Shown here piece after piece: positions 34,716-46,554 of a stretch of DNA of 64,000 nt (its first letter is position 1; every line of letters starts with the position of its first letter). Source of the stretch: Carnegiea gigantea. Lineage: Eukaryota > Streptophyta > Magnoliopsida > Caryophyllales > Cactaceae. A program made the translations under genes and the position numbers. The DNA lies in the NCBI GenBank assembly GCA_029747015.1, contig JAKOGI010001549.1:1-64000 (forward strand). Reading direction: 5' to 3'. The notes under the pieces are model-generated. The model made no database searches. It was not told where the DNA came from and worked only from the letters and a program-made list of their open reading frames with translations.

Positions 34716-36227
34716 TCCCTTCTTGGACTTATCTCGCATGTTCTCTTCCAGGTCAACTAAGTCAATAGGTTGGGAAGTGGAAGAGTCGATTGGGGTGCCA
34801 TCAGTAGCATCCCTAGAAATAGAATCACTCTCATGGAGAGATAGTGGAGATAGAGGTGAAGAAACCTTATTAGGAACGTCCACAAGGTCTTCTAAGTCCA
34901 AAAGGTCTTCTAAGTTATAATCAATTAAGCAACCTAACATAAGTGAAGTTATTACATTAACCCTTTTCACATTATCCTGGACTGGTGGTGCATTGAAGAT
35001 GGACCTACATTCAGGTTAGGCTCTGTCTGACTAGGAAATGTTCCTTTTTCCCTATTGGTAGTTACTAGCTGAGACAACTGTTTTGTCAACGTCCTTATTA
35101 CCTTCTCCAAGCTATTCTATGATCTCTCTAGATTTTTAAATCTTTTATCTATCTCATTATAGTTAGGAGGTGATTGTGTGTGGGCAATAATGGGAGGAGG
35201 TAGCCTAAGTGCTTAGTAAGGCAGGATAGAAGTGGTTCTAGGGAACATTTCGATCTGTATGCTAGGACCTCCTAAGTTCTGACCCTGACTCCAAGAAAAG
35301 TTCGGGTGATTCTGCCACCCTGGATTGTAGGTTGGTAAGAAAGGGTCATTTCTTAGCCTTTGGTAAGCCATGTTCACTTGCTCAGTCCCAGTTGATAACT
35401 GGTGTGCATAGCAGGGGAAGCTAGTTAATGTATGGTCTAGGGATTGGCACTGAGAACATGTAATTAAAGTACCCTGAGGGACTTGAGGTTGCTGAATAAT
35501 TAAACTTTTAATTGGTTCTCTAAAGCTGCAAACCTAGACTCTATATGACTCAAATCTGACACTGAATGCATACCCCACTTGGCACTAGTGATTCTCGAAC
35601 TGAGGCTATCATCTCTAGTAGTTTCCCACTATATTGTTTTTTCGATTAAGTCTTCTAAGAATTCCCAAGTTGCGGTAGGACTTTTAGACAAGAATCCACC
35701 TTGACACATGGTCTAAACCTCTTACAATTTGGCAAAGATGCCACTATTCAAGACCATGGTGGGGACACTGGGCCAACAAATTCTTAAATCTTTCCATGTA
35801 CCTCCAAAAAGGTTCCTTATCAAATTGAATAAACTAATTTATTTCATTCCTTAATTTAATAGTTTTGCTATTAGGAAAATATTTCTGCAAAAAAACTTTA
35901 ACAAAATCACTCCAATTAGCTAGGAGGGCAAACTATACATCCATCTCTTGGCATTATCTTTCAAAGAGAAAGGAATGAATCCCAGTTTGGCTGCATTAAT
36001 TTGCACATTATAAAAATGTATCATATTGCATACTTCTTCAAATTCACTTAAAAATAAATAAACATCTTCAAGTCCATTGAATCTAAGGAGCATTTAAATG
36101 TAATATGGTTCCAGCTTAAGGTTCACATTACCACCTAGGGCGGCAAATTAAAACATGAAGGTAAGGTTGAACATGGACGGAAAAAGATATCAGTCAAGGC
36201 TCTGTCATTTCTTTCTTGTCTAGCCAT
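34716..36227 (-). pseudogene. Element B gag
   Basis: The minus frame probably starts at ATG 36227 (MARQERNDRALTDIF). The core reads FVKVFLQKYFPNSKTIKLRN, EPFWRYMERFKNLLAQCPHH (~35850-35700), a knuckle-like CSQCQSLDH (~35450) and NDPFLPTYNPGWQNHPNFSW (~35350), an Athila gag hallmark. An open frame at 34970-34716 (LEDLLDLEDLVDVPN) is the acidic end before protease. Many stops. Gag would form the particle that packages element RNA. Confidence 0.85.
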
Positions 36228-36491
36228 TTTTTCAAGTTCAAGTTTAGGTTCAGGTTTGATCCTAGTGAGTCTTCTTCTTTTAGGCTCCCTAACCTAAAGA
36301 ATCGTACAAGTCACACACAATAGTATTTTTGTTTGTTTTTTAATATTTTTTTAACAAAAAATAAAAATAAATAAAAAGCTGCTTAACTACAACTACTCAA
36401 ATAAAAATGAAATAAATCACAAAACTAACAAAAAAATCGAATACAAATGAAAATAATCAAGCCAAAAAAAAGGTTGATTAAATATGTACAA

Positions 36492-36509
36492 TACCTGGCA
36501 ACGGCACCA
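36492..36509 (-). other. Element B primer-binding site, tRNA-Asp type
   Basis: The plus strand reads TACCTGGCAACGGCACCA, 15 of 18 to the tRNA-Asp 3' end, just inside the 5' LTR. Confidence 0.85.
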
Positions 36510-36515
36510 ACAACT

Positions 36516-36665
36516 TGTTTATGTAAAAGTAGGCCGCAAGCGTATGGTATCTAACTTTTAATATAGTCCAACAAATACGGGTCATTCCCACGAAGATAGT
36601 AGAATCAAATTTACCATTTAATTAGCTAAACTACAAATGTCACTAGTAAGCATCATAATAATAAC

Positions 36666-36738
<73 letters not shown>

Positions 36739-38034
36739 GCCTAACTTACAAATTTCCTCAAGAAAATTAGACACTAAATAAGTAAACTAAATAAAAGGAC
36801 AATAATAGACGATTAGGATAAAACAAAAAAAACCATATGCTTTTAGTTCTTAGTAACAAAATTTAGGCAACTTTGCCTAACTTGTTCCTGTAGGCCTCAC
36901 AAACAAATAAATAATAATGGGAAAAAGAAAAACTACGAATCATATAATGGAATTCCAATGGTGATTAATATAAGGGCCTAAGCAAAGAGACAAAAGCTGA
37001 AAGGTATCAGGAAAAGCAATGCAAATTAAAGAAAAGAAAAGAGACAGGCGAGGGTTGTGTGAACGAAACAAAACCAACGAAAAAAAGTAAACCAAAATAA
37101 ATTAAATTAAATTAATGGGAAGAGCAAAGCACGAATTCAATTAAAACAAAGCAATAGTTCCCTTGAACGAAAAGGATAGAGTGTGAAAGAAAATGAAAAA
37201 CAGTGCAATCTAACTCCTGTAAATTAGACCAAAAACCTCCAAATTACTTTGACTCAGTAGCCAAAATCTCAACAAAGGCACAAAATTGAAATAAAGAAAT
37301 TATTATTCAAATGTTCTGAAGCTTTCAATAATGAATTCCCAAGCTCTTAATCTCAGGAATTCAAAAAATCTGAATCAAGGGAATTAAAACAATTGGAAAG
37401 CTAGATTACAAATGGATTATAGCTGATGAGCTGATAGCTACACCTCCCATTTCACCCCTATTTATACATGAATTTGCAGCTCAATCCACTTTTCAAAAAT
37501 CCATAAATTCAGATGTCTTCCTGAACTTTCACTACCCACCTCAACGTTCAGGGGACTGGGTTGTTGTGGTTGCTGCCTACGGATGATGATGATGATGATG
37601 TATCTGGGATGAGGATGTCGCAGGTGCAATCCCGAAAGGAGGGCTAAAAATCACAGATGTGAAGAAGATGGAGAAGATGAAGGGGTTGATGGTGATAAAT
37701 TGCTGATGAAGATGACCGGGTCAGGAGGGAACTAGTGGAGTGGAGAGGGAGAGAGAACATAAATTGGGAAGTGGGTGGGTTAGTCATGTAAGTGACATGT
37801 GAGAGTGAGTGGAAGGCTTGATATGGGTTGGGCTGAGTGGAGAAATGGGCCGTGAAATGTTTTCTGATTCAATGTCTTGGCTCTCACCCATTTCAATCTC
37901 GGACAAACTTGACATTTTATTATTTGCTACAAAATAATATAGAAGTAGTGTAAAAAAAATATACTAACAAATATTATTCGCAAGCAAAATAAAGTTTAAA
38001 GGGCATTAAAAATATTAAATTTTCGAACTCGAAA
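36516..38034 (-). repeat. Element B 5' LTR
   Basis: 1519 bp. Carries (AAT)n at 36657-36735 and a minus-strand TATA box (plus CTATTTATA, ~37458-37466) as the likely promoter. The outer edge TTTCGAACTCGAAA aligns with TTTCGGGCTCAACA of the 3' LTR. Confidence 0.9.
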
Positions 38035-38421
38035 ACGTTGCCAAAACTCATCCTTTTCTTTTTCTTGTGTAGGCGCATAAATTGCTAATAAAATTACATT
38101 GCTTGTCATTTTCTTTATCTGTAACATGAATTACTCTACTTCCATTCCAATTACTTTAACTTCAACATTAAAGGAACTCCAAAGACACCAAATCCATCCT
38201 CCTATATGCATGGTTCTCAATGGGGATTGTATTAAAATGAGAAAATTCCAAATTCTTGATAATCAAATTGGTGTTTTTTAGTTGACCCTAGTTTTGAGCA
38301 AAATAAAATATTCAGAGTAATGATGCAGTAAATAAATCCCACCTCTAACTTTTATTGGGATTTTTTTAACTTCTCGAACATCTCAATAGACAACTTTCAT
38401 AATGAAATATAATTTGGGAGG
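38035..38421 (-). mobile_element. L1-type LINE, piece 1 (endonuclease)
   Basis: The minus strand reads GGWIWCLW, then VILLAIYAPTQEKEKDEF right at the element B junction; piece 2 resumes with LLEQLNEIIEMPWCIM. Together these are the central APE endonuclease of plant L1 ORF2. Frameshifts are present. The first ~30 residues of the endonuclease are not found beyond element D, so the LINE is either 5'-truncated here or D marks its edge. Confidence 0.78.
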
Positions 38422-39836
38422 TGTTAGTAATTTCCGCAAGTGCACGACTTTATTGTTGTAATCCTTATGAGTTAATCCTCAGGGATGTTGTATGAGATTA
38501 GGTGCTTTAGAAGGATAAGTTTCCTATGCTAAACTAAACCAAGGCAAATAACTTGTTGCAAATTTATCGAACTAACTTTACAAATAATTAGAAATAACGA
38601 TTAAGGAAAATTCTCAAACATCAACACCAACTGGATTAGGAGGTACCAGTAAGTCATAACACTATCGACCCAACACTCTATGCAAATCAAACCAATACTA
38701 ACATTGATAATCAGCCACAAGAAAAGGAAGAAAATAGGGAAGAACAGCGCCAACATTCAACTCAGAACTTTAGTTAATTCATGCCCGATTGTGCACTTCA
38801 ATCCCAAATTGGACTCTATTCTAGGCCAAACGTCAAATTTTTAACTCAAATTCGATCAATCCCGAATTGATGACATGAAACTCGTGAAGCAGAGAACAAG
38901 ATTTGTAGCTAAAAAAATAAAAATAAAAATGGAAAGATGGAACTGGACTCCTCGATCTGAAACTGAAATTGAAGACAAACTTGAAGGAAAACAACTATCC
39001 TAAAAATCTCCTCTAAGCTACCCTAATCTGCTTCGACCATCCCCAGTGCTCTACTTTTCGAACCCCATTTGAAGCTCTCCCAAAGCGTAGTCGTCAAACC
39101 CTTCATTATCCCCCCTTGAATGCTTGAAACCATCCCATTGATGATGGTGAATAATGATCGAGTGAATGAGGGGAGAGGGAGAGACGCCATTGCTGTGTGT
39201 GAAGAGCTCCGTGCTCTATTCTTTGTTTGGGTTTTACTTGGCTGAAATCGATGAGGAAGAAGAAGGGCCAGGGGGTAGGTAATGGCCCAATCTCCTAATA
39301 AATGTTGATGAATGATGAAAGAGAAGAAAGAGAGGTTGAGCAATGGTTGTGATAAAGAAGAAGGCGAAGAGTTGAAGAGGGGAAGAAGAAGGCACTCGAC
39401 TTTCGATCCGACTTGCGCAGGAAATGAAGACCATTGAGGAAGAGGAAGAACAAAGGGGATGGGGAGGGCTGAGTAGCACGTGCGTGGGGCATGAGGAGCA
39501 AGTGAAGCAAACAGGGTAGAGCAAATTGGACCCAAAAAACAGACGCTGGGCCGGCCCATAAAAAAAGAAAAAAGAAAAGAAGGAAAGAGAGGGGGAGACC
39601 GGGACTGGTTGGGCTTAACAGATTGGGCTCGCGATTTGGGCTCCTGTCTAGTTTCTTCTTTTTCTTCTCTATTATGGTCCAATTCCTTATTTGAGCTCAT
39701 TATTTATTTCTTTCTCATGTTTTCCTCCAATTCCTACAAAATAATAAATACATATTAAAATTCCAATTACTCATTTATTTCGATCAATTATTAGACTGTA
39801 AAAGGGGTATAAAGTATCATAATTTCTGGTTGAACA
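38422..39836 (-). repeat. Element D 3' LTR
   Basis: 1415 bp, plus-strand edges TGTTAGTAATTTCCGC and CTGGTTGAACA. Its 225-codon minus frame (39023-39700) is low-complexity Ser/Leu/Pro and is split into several pieces in the other LTR, so I do not treat it as a gene. Confidence 0.9.
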
Positions 39837-41091
39837 AATACCTCAACATCTAAGTTTTGCTTATCCTTGAGTAAAATGATACTAAAAATTCTAGAAAAAG
39901 AAATAAAATCCTAACTTACTTTCATAGGAATCACGATTGCACTTAGCATGTGCAACAAGCCATTTAAACCCCGAGCTTACCCTTAGTGGATGAGTAAGGT
40001 CTCGTGAGGGTTTACAAAAGATATTCCCATAAAATCTAGAAAAGAAAATAAAAAGGAAAAGAGAGACAGAAATAGAAAAACAGCGTGGATTTACAAACAA
40101 AGCACATAAATATACAAGGGAGAAACCTGCGCACATTCTAACTAACTAAATCACCTATGTAGCAAAGCTATTGTCCTCTATATAAATAAGATGTACTCAT
40201 CAAGGCTCCCTACCCTATGGATGACATCAAAGCACTAACTTTTCACCCCATTGTACATCATGACTTTGAATCCATCCCAATTGTGCAAGTGCATCATCAT
40301 CCTAGGGCTTAGGCTTACCAGAATCAAACTCAATTCCACTTGACTAACATAAACTACATTATTGACTTATTAACATAGAAACAAGCTTTCTCAGTAGCAG
40401 TATTGCCTCAAAGGGTAATACCCAGTAGCACATGCCTCAAAGGGCAACGCCCAATAGCGCATGCCTCAAAAGGATACTTGTCATTCCTTTCATTTTTATT
40501 CCCTTTTCTTTCTTTTTTTTCATTTTCAATTTTTTTGTGTTTTTTTAAGAATGCGAATAAAAACCAAAGTAATCGTGCCAAAGATAAGTGGGAGAGCCAA
40601 TCATGGAACACTAAGACCCGAAGATAATAATGATGGTATAAATGAAGATTGGATTACACATCGATAATGAACAATTGGGGTTAGAATTAGGGCTTAGAAT
40701 GACACATTGAGGACGGAGACCTATCATGTACATCACGCTTATATACAAGCTAAAAGTCAAAGCATAGGGGATTTAAGCTGATCAGAATAGTACGAAGCCT
40801 CCCCAAAAACAAAACAAAAATCTTTTTGAATTTTTAAATTTTGAATTTTTTTATTTTTCAAAGTTTCACCACCCTCACACCGAAATTGCACAATGTCCTC
40901 ATTGGGAGTGAAAAGAAATATTAAACACAAAATAAAACCTAAAAAGACAACAAATAAAAACAAGACTAAAAAGAAAGAAAAAGGACATGACTATAAAACT
41001 CAAAAAGAAAACAAAAATAAAAGAAAGCCACAAATATATACAAAAGAAAACAAAAGAAAAAGAGGAGATTAAAAGGAACATTTATACTAGG
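39837..41091 (-). other. Element D 3' non-coding region: conserved block, hairpin, short repeats
   Basis: Contains the block shared with A, B and E (39905-40030), with the hairpin at 39936-39956: stem ATTGCAC/GTGCAAC around TTAGCAT. Three ~30-bp repeats of AGTAGCACATGCCTCAAAGG type lie at 40390-40475. The remainder is A-rich low complexity (40900-41080). Confidence 0.75.
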
Positions 41092-42600
41092 TCAGTGCAG
41101 ACGTACACCTAAGCTATAGCCTCTTGAAATATGATTAGATAGAGGCTCATGGGGCATTAGCCACTCCATATCGAATGAAACATTGTTGGTCAAATCAAAA
41201 CTCATTAGTGCACAAAGTAGCTTATCGAATGCAGGAGACCAACTCTCAATAAAAGTAATGCAATAGAGATTAAAGAGTTGGAGCCAAAATGAGTACATCC
41301 ACCATGGCAATAAAGCACAGGTAAGGGCCCGCTTCAATTTATCAAATGTATGGGCCCAAACATCAAACAGGTATATGTAATTCAAACTAGCCAGCCGCTG
41401 GGTCGTTGGCCTAGAAATTGGGTTATCGTGAATGAGCAGTCTAGGCAAAATAGTGGGTGCAAAGTCCACAAAAAGTATGAGAGTCTGGTTTAAATCAAAA
41501 TTTTTAGTGACAATGGCCTCAGACTCAACAAATTTAGACTTGTGAGATACAAAAAAGAGGTTAGTAAGGATGAGGTCAAAAGAAAATGTTTCATATTCAG
41601 CACACATCCAAACCAACATTAACATCAAATTCATATGAAAAAGATTCATATTCTATAGAAAGAATATCATCATCGAATTGCAAATTAGTGGGCTCAACTT
41701 TCTCCTTACATGACTCCCGTAAAATAGAGTCACACTCATCAAAATCATGATGCTCAACTTTAGGGATGATGCTCATATCTAACTTGCTAGTGCTCTTAAG
41801 GTCCTTACCATCCTCAAACTCAAAGAATCATTCAAAGTGGTGGGTGGGACAGCAGAGACTAGGAAATCCTCAGGGGCGTCTTTAGGTGAGTTAAATTCAA
41901 GTGCAAGGTTATAAGATAGAGACAGAGGGAGGTCACCCTCTTGTTCTGAGCTAGGCAAAGGCAAGTCATCATGCAAATTGGGCCTCGCAAGGTAAGAGGG
42001 CTCAAAATCATCATAGAGACTAACTTTAGGTTTCAGAGATCCTAAACTAAAGTCAAGCTCATGCAAATTAGTATCCTCCCTACTATGACTGAAACAGTTA
42101 GAATATTTAGCAATCCTCTTTTTCATGTTCTCTATCATTTTATCAGTCATATCATTTATCTTCTTTTCAATACTTGCACATGTAGCATCAACATAAGTAC
42201 GATATGGACAAGTATGAGCATCATAATCAGAATAATCACAGTAATCATAGAAAACAGGAGATACACACGAGTAAGATGGGTCATATGAATCTATAAACTC
42301 ATTCTGAGGATAAGGACTAATAGGAAAAATAGACTCGCCATGAATAGGAGTTTTTAAGGTCCCTCTAGCTTGTTCAAATGCATAAGTGTCCCAAGCTAGT
42401 TTTTCAAAGAAATACCAAACCTCATCTTGAGTTTTAGATAATAATCTTAGTACACCTCTAAGACAAAGAGACTCAATATAGTCCCAAGATACAGAATTTG
42501 AACCCACAGTGATGACCTTATAAATTTCCCAATTTTCAAAATTTTGATTCAATTGAGCACAATAAGCACTAAGTCATGATAAATAGCTCCAAAAAGGTTC
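41092..42600 (-). pseudogene. Element D truncated gag with conserved unidentified C-terminal region
   Basis: Two long minus frames (42552-41779, 257 codons; 41649-41092, 185 codons) lie in the same phase. Between them (~41785-41600) the likely protein runs in another phase, so two opposite frameshifts nearly cancel. Order: gag C-half (NFENWEIYKVI, YIESLCLRGVLRLLSKTQDE, WYFFEKLAWDTYAFEQARG), a zinc knuckle altered to Y-DY-C-DYSD-Y-DAHT-C (first Cys and His both now Tyr), a coiled IEKKINDMTDKMIENMKKRI, an acidic Ser/Leu linker, then the region shared with A and E: THTFDKLKRAL-like HTFDKLKRALTCALLPWWMY, SPAFDKLLCALMSFD, MEWLMPHEPLS. Length and openness suggest recent activity. Confidence 0.78.
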
Positions 42601-43699
42601 ATACTTGTGCAAAATTAAAAACTGGCATTTTTGAAGCTCTTGTTTCAATTTTAAGAATTTTGCAATTTGTTTAGATTTTCAACCTTTTCCCCTTTTTTTT
42701 GGACACATATTTTTTTCCTATTATTGAAAGAAAAAATAAAAGGAAAAACAATGACTCTATAAACTAATGGCTAAAACTAAAACAAGACACCTAAATAATT
42801 AAGTTAACAAAATAAACTAACAAAAAGAAAACCATATGACCAAAAGAAAAGAAAGATAAAAAAGACTCAACATCAAAAAGTAACCCAATACAAAAAATAG
42901 AAAAGAAGCACACACATAAAGCATGAACACCATTTTCATTTTATGATCTTGTTTTTGGGATTTTTTTGATTTTTCTAATTTTTCTTTTCTTTTAAAACAC
43001 AAAACAAAATCAAAAAGTGAATCAACCCGAAAAATAATATGCAAACCAAAAATGACCAAATATAAAACAAAAACACAACCACAAGTAAACTACACCTAAA
43101 CAACCCAATTCTAAAAATAAAATTAAAACAGAAAACAAAACTCCTAAAATCAGAATTAAATATACGAAAAATTCCACACTATCACAAAGGACATAAATAT
43201 ATTTTTTACCAATTTTTTTCTGCCCTCAAACTATGTAGAAAATTGCAAATAGATTATTAAGTCCAAAATTCATAGAAAACTCCAAACTATCCCAAAAATT
43301 CCAGAAAAATTCACACAAACTCTAAACATTAAGTGAATCTGGGAAAAATATCATCATAGTAAAAATCACACCAGAAATGCTCTAGAAAAGGCAAACAGAA
43401 TATGAAACTATATAGAAATCTGCACTGTTCTGATTTTTTTTTTTCTAAATCAAATCTGTCCACTTTTTGCTACATATAGACCAAATTTATTAGTACTATT
43501 TTTTTTCAGCAATAGATAACCTCTAAAAATTAAAATGAAACTAATCTCAAAACATCAAAAATCAAAATCAAAATACTAACTTAAAAATAAACTAAACTAA
43601 AATAAAACGAAATAACGACTCAACCAAAACTAAAAATCGCAACGATAAAACTAAAACGAAAAACGACTACGACTTGACGCAACCAAATTTCACAAACCA
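42601..43699 (-). other. Element D 5' leader, A-rich
   Basis: Between the primer site and the half gag. A-rich, low complexity on the plus strand with short unrelated frames. The N-terminal half of gag that element B has is absent here. Confidence 0.65.
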
Positions 43700-43717
43700 T
43701 CCCCGACAACAACGCCA
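43700..43717 (-). other. Element D primer-binding site, tRNA-Asp type
   Basis: The plus strand reads TCCCCGACAACAACGCCA, 15 of 18 to the tRNA-Asp 3' end; the three differences are G-to-A transitions. Confidence 0.85.
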
Positions 43718-43723
43718 AAAACT

Positions 43724-45132
43724 TATTAGTAATTTCCGCAAGTGCCTGGCTTTATCGTTGTAATACTTACAGGTCGATCCTCAGGGATGACGTATGAGAT
43801 TAGGTCGCTTCAGAAGGATAAATTTCCTATGCTAAACTGAACCAAGGCAAATAACTTGTTGCAAATTTATCGAACTAACTTTACAAATAATTAGAAATAA
43901 TGATTCAGGAAAACTCTCAAACATCAACACCAACTGGATTATGAGGTACCAGTAAGTAATAACACTATCGACCCAACACTCTATGCAAATCAAAACTATA
44001 CTAGCATTGATAATCAGCCGTAAGGAAAGGAAGAACAAGGCCAACATTTAACTCAGAAATTTAGTTAATTCATGCCCAATTGTGCACTTCAATCCCAAAT
44101 TGAACTCTATTCCAGGCCAGACGTCAAATGTTTAACTCGAATGCAATTAATCCTGAATCGATGACATTAAACTTGTGAAGCAGGGAACAAGATTTGCAGC
44201 TAAAAATACAAAAATAAAAACGGAAAGATGAAATTGGACTCCTCGATCTGAAAATGAAATTGAAGACAAAGTTGAAGGAAAACAGTAATCCTAAAAATCT
44301 ACTCTAAGCTACCCTAATCTGCTTTGACCACCCCCAGTGCTCTGCTTTTCGAACCCCATTTGAAGCTCTCTCAAAATGCAACCGTTAGCCCTTTCATTGA
44401 CCCTTTGAATGATTGAAACCATCCCATTGATGATGGTGAATAATGATGGAGTGAATGAAGGGAGAAAGAGAGACGCCATGGCTGTGTGTGGGAGCACCAT
44501 GCTCTGTTCTGTGTTCGGGTTCTACTAGGCTGAAACCGAGGAGGAAGAGGAAGGGCCAGGGGGTAGGTAACGGCCAAATCTCCCAATAAATGTTGATGAA
44601 TGATGAAAGAGAAGAAAGAGAGGTTGAGCAACGGTTGTGGTGAAGAAAAAGGAGAAGAGTTGAGGAGGAGAAGAAGAAGGAACTCAACTTTCGATCTAGG
44701 TTATGCAAGGAATAAAGACCGTCGAGGAAGAGGAAGAAGAAAGGCGATGGGGAGGGCTAAGTAACACGTGCATCGAGCGTGAGGAACAAGTGAAGAAAAT
44801 AGGCTGGAGCAAATTGGACCAAAAAAACAGAAGCTGGGCCAGCCCATTAAAAAAAAAACAAGGAAAAAGAAAAGAAGGAAAGAGAGGGGCAGACTGGGAC
44901 TGGTTGGACTTGACAGATTGGGCTCGCGATTTGGGCTCATGTCTAGCTTCTTCTTTTTCTTCTCTCTTTTGGTCCAATTCCTTATTTGAGCTCATTATTT
45001 ATGTCTTTCTCATGTTTTCCTCCAATTCCTACAAAATAAACAAACACATATTAAAATTCTAATTAATCATTTATTTTGAGCAGTTATTAGACAACAAAAG
45101 GGGTATAAAATTTCTTAATTTCTGGTTGAACA
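43724..45132 (-). repeat. Element D 5' LTR
   Basis: 1409 bp, collinear with 38422-39836. The terminal TG has mutated to TA on the plus strand (TATTAGTAATTTCC). Confidence 0.9.
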
Positions 45133-45137
45133 AGAGG

Positions 45138-46554
45138 GATATTTCTGGCACTCTCGATCCGAAGGATTGATTGATAACACGGTCTTGCGAATTGAGCACA
45201 AATGTTTCCTTCCTCTTGGAAGAGTAGATTTTTCATAAGAGTTATACAATAATAACACCAAATATAAAAATTTCAAACAAACGAGTGAGTAAACATTCAC
45301 AAAGAATGGATTAATAAAACTAATGCTCAAACCTTTGACTTGATCTTGTTCGTATGACAATTGATCTTTGCACATCCGAATAGTAACTTGCCATGTCGTA
45401 CTCGTTTTTGTGAAGTCACCAACAATATCTAGATATGTGAAAATAGTACAAAGTAGAATTGAAATTTTGTTAGTTTATAAGTATTCATAATAACTTGTTT
45501 CTCAAAACCAAATTTGTGGAGAAGATAAATGGTTTTAATGAATCTCTTGAAAAGAACTAAATGAATTAACGACATATGTGGCCATGCACTCCTTGAAAAA
45601 TAGGAAGGATAAAACAAGTTATAATTTTGGTGTTAGAGTATCTTTGCATATCATATGAAGCATCATTCTGCATCAAGTAAGATAAGCATCAAGCGATAAA
45701 TCACATAATAGTCACAGAAAAGATAATGAGTATGACTAAGCATCAAGCAATGAATCATGTCTTACTTCTAGCTTGACGGCTTCATTGCATTACCTTCCTT
45801 CATCACCCTCCTTGTGTCATTGAATGGAACTTATAGATGCCTGCACTTCAGGATTTTGGGTGGCTTTGAGCAAGATCTAACACAAGTGCACTAATACAAC
45901 AAGATTTGAACCTTCACGAACTTTAGTAGTCCTAAGCTAGGCCAACATGGGAGCAAACCCATGAATCTAAATGGTACAATGAGGGAACCCAAATTTCCTC
46001 CTCATAAAAATGAATCTTAAAAAAAGTGAATCCAATCAGAAAACAGTGCAGACCATGCTTTTGCCAAAAATACAAAAACCTAGGAATGAGAGTTGACAAA
46101 GAAAAAAGTATAGATGAGATTTTATGCATAACCTTATAAGGCGATAAAGAAATTAAATAAATTCTCTGATAAAAACCCATAATTGTAATTGGTCAGCACA
46201 GAAGATTAGTTCATTATAACTACAAGGCATGTACTCATAATCTAATTCTTGCTGAATAAGAAACATGAATTGTTGGAAAGATTAGTCGAAAACTTGTAGC
46301 TAAGATGCAATTTACCCAAAATGAGCAAACTATTTTAGGCAAACTATATTAGAAAATTTTATAGAAATTATTTTAGGCAAAGTATTCATAAATTTCACAC
46401 AAAATCACAAAATTGGAAGCAAGCAACAATCTTGCACAGAAAGTTGTGAATCATTACATTTTTGGATCATCGAACTATAATGCTCAAATTTTTAGACCTG
46501 CTTTTTTGAAATCAAATTTTGGGATTGTGAATAAACTTTAGGGGGACAAGTCAC
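45138..46554. other. Unassigned flank, nothing firmly recognised
   Basis: AT-rich sequence without a convincing gene. The minus frame 45115-45375 straddles the element D edge and is not conserved that I can tell. A possible small solo LTR is listed separately. Confidence 0.5.
45631..45882 (+). repeat. Possible Copia-type solo LTR
   Basis: 252 bp bounded by TGTTAGAGTATC and AGATCTAACA, giving a 7-bp inverted terminus TGTTAGA/TCTAACA typical of Copia LTRs. The flanking 5-mers (TTTGG, CAAGT) do not match, so this is only a candidate. Confidence 0.25.

Larger units (their letters stand above)
24279..38034 (-). mobile_element. Element B: Athila-type Ty3/gypsy retrotransposon with gag and pol, degenerate
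   Basis: A minus-strand element of about 10.4 kb without its nested solo LTR. 5' LTR 36516-38034, tRNA-Asp-type primer site, gag, protease, RT, RNase H, integrase, 3' LTR 24279-25812. The order and motifs (DLGAS protease, FMDD RT box, GPF module) fit the Athila lineage. Every coding region carries stops or frameshifts. It later received a solo LTR between RT and RNase H, and a hAT-type MITE between gag and protease. It is the nearest thing here to an autonomous partner of elements A, D and E. Confidence 0.92.
38422..45132 (-). mobile_element. Element D: gag-only (TR-GAG-like) Athila-type retrotransposon
   Basis: 6.7-kb minus-strand element: 5' LTR 43724-45132, tRNA-Asp-type primer site, half gag plus unidentified region (42600-41092), spacer, 3' LTR 38422-39836. 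Flanking 5-mers GGAGG (38417-38421) and AGAGG (45133-45137) match in four of five bases. No pol. It is the best-preserved of the three gag-only elements. Confidence 0.88.

Noticed and set aside
39023..39700. 225-codon minus frame
   Set aside because: Lies in the element D LTR; the same place in the other LTR (44309-44995) is broken into several phases.
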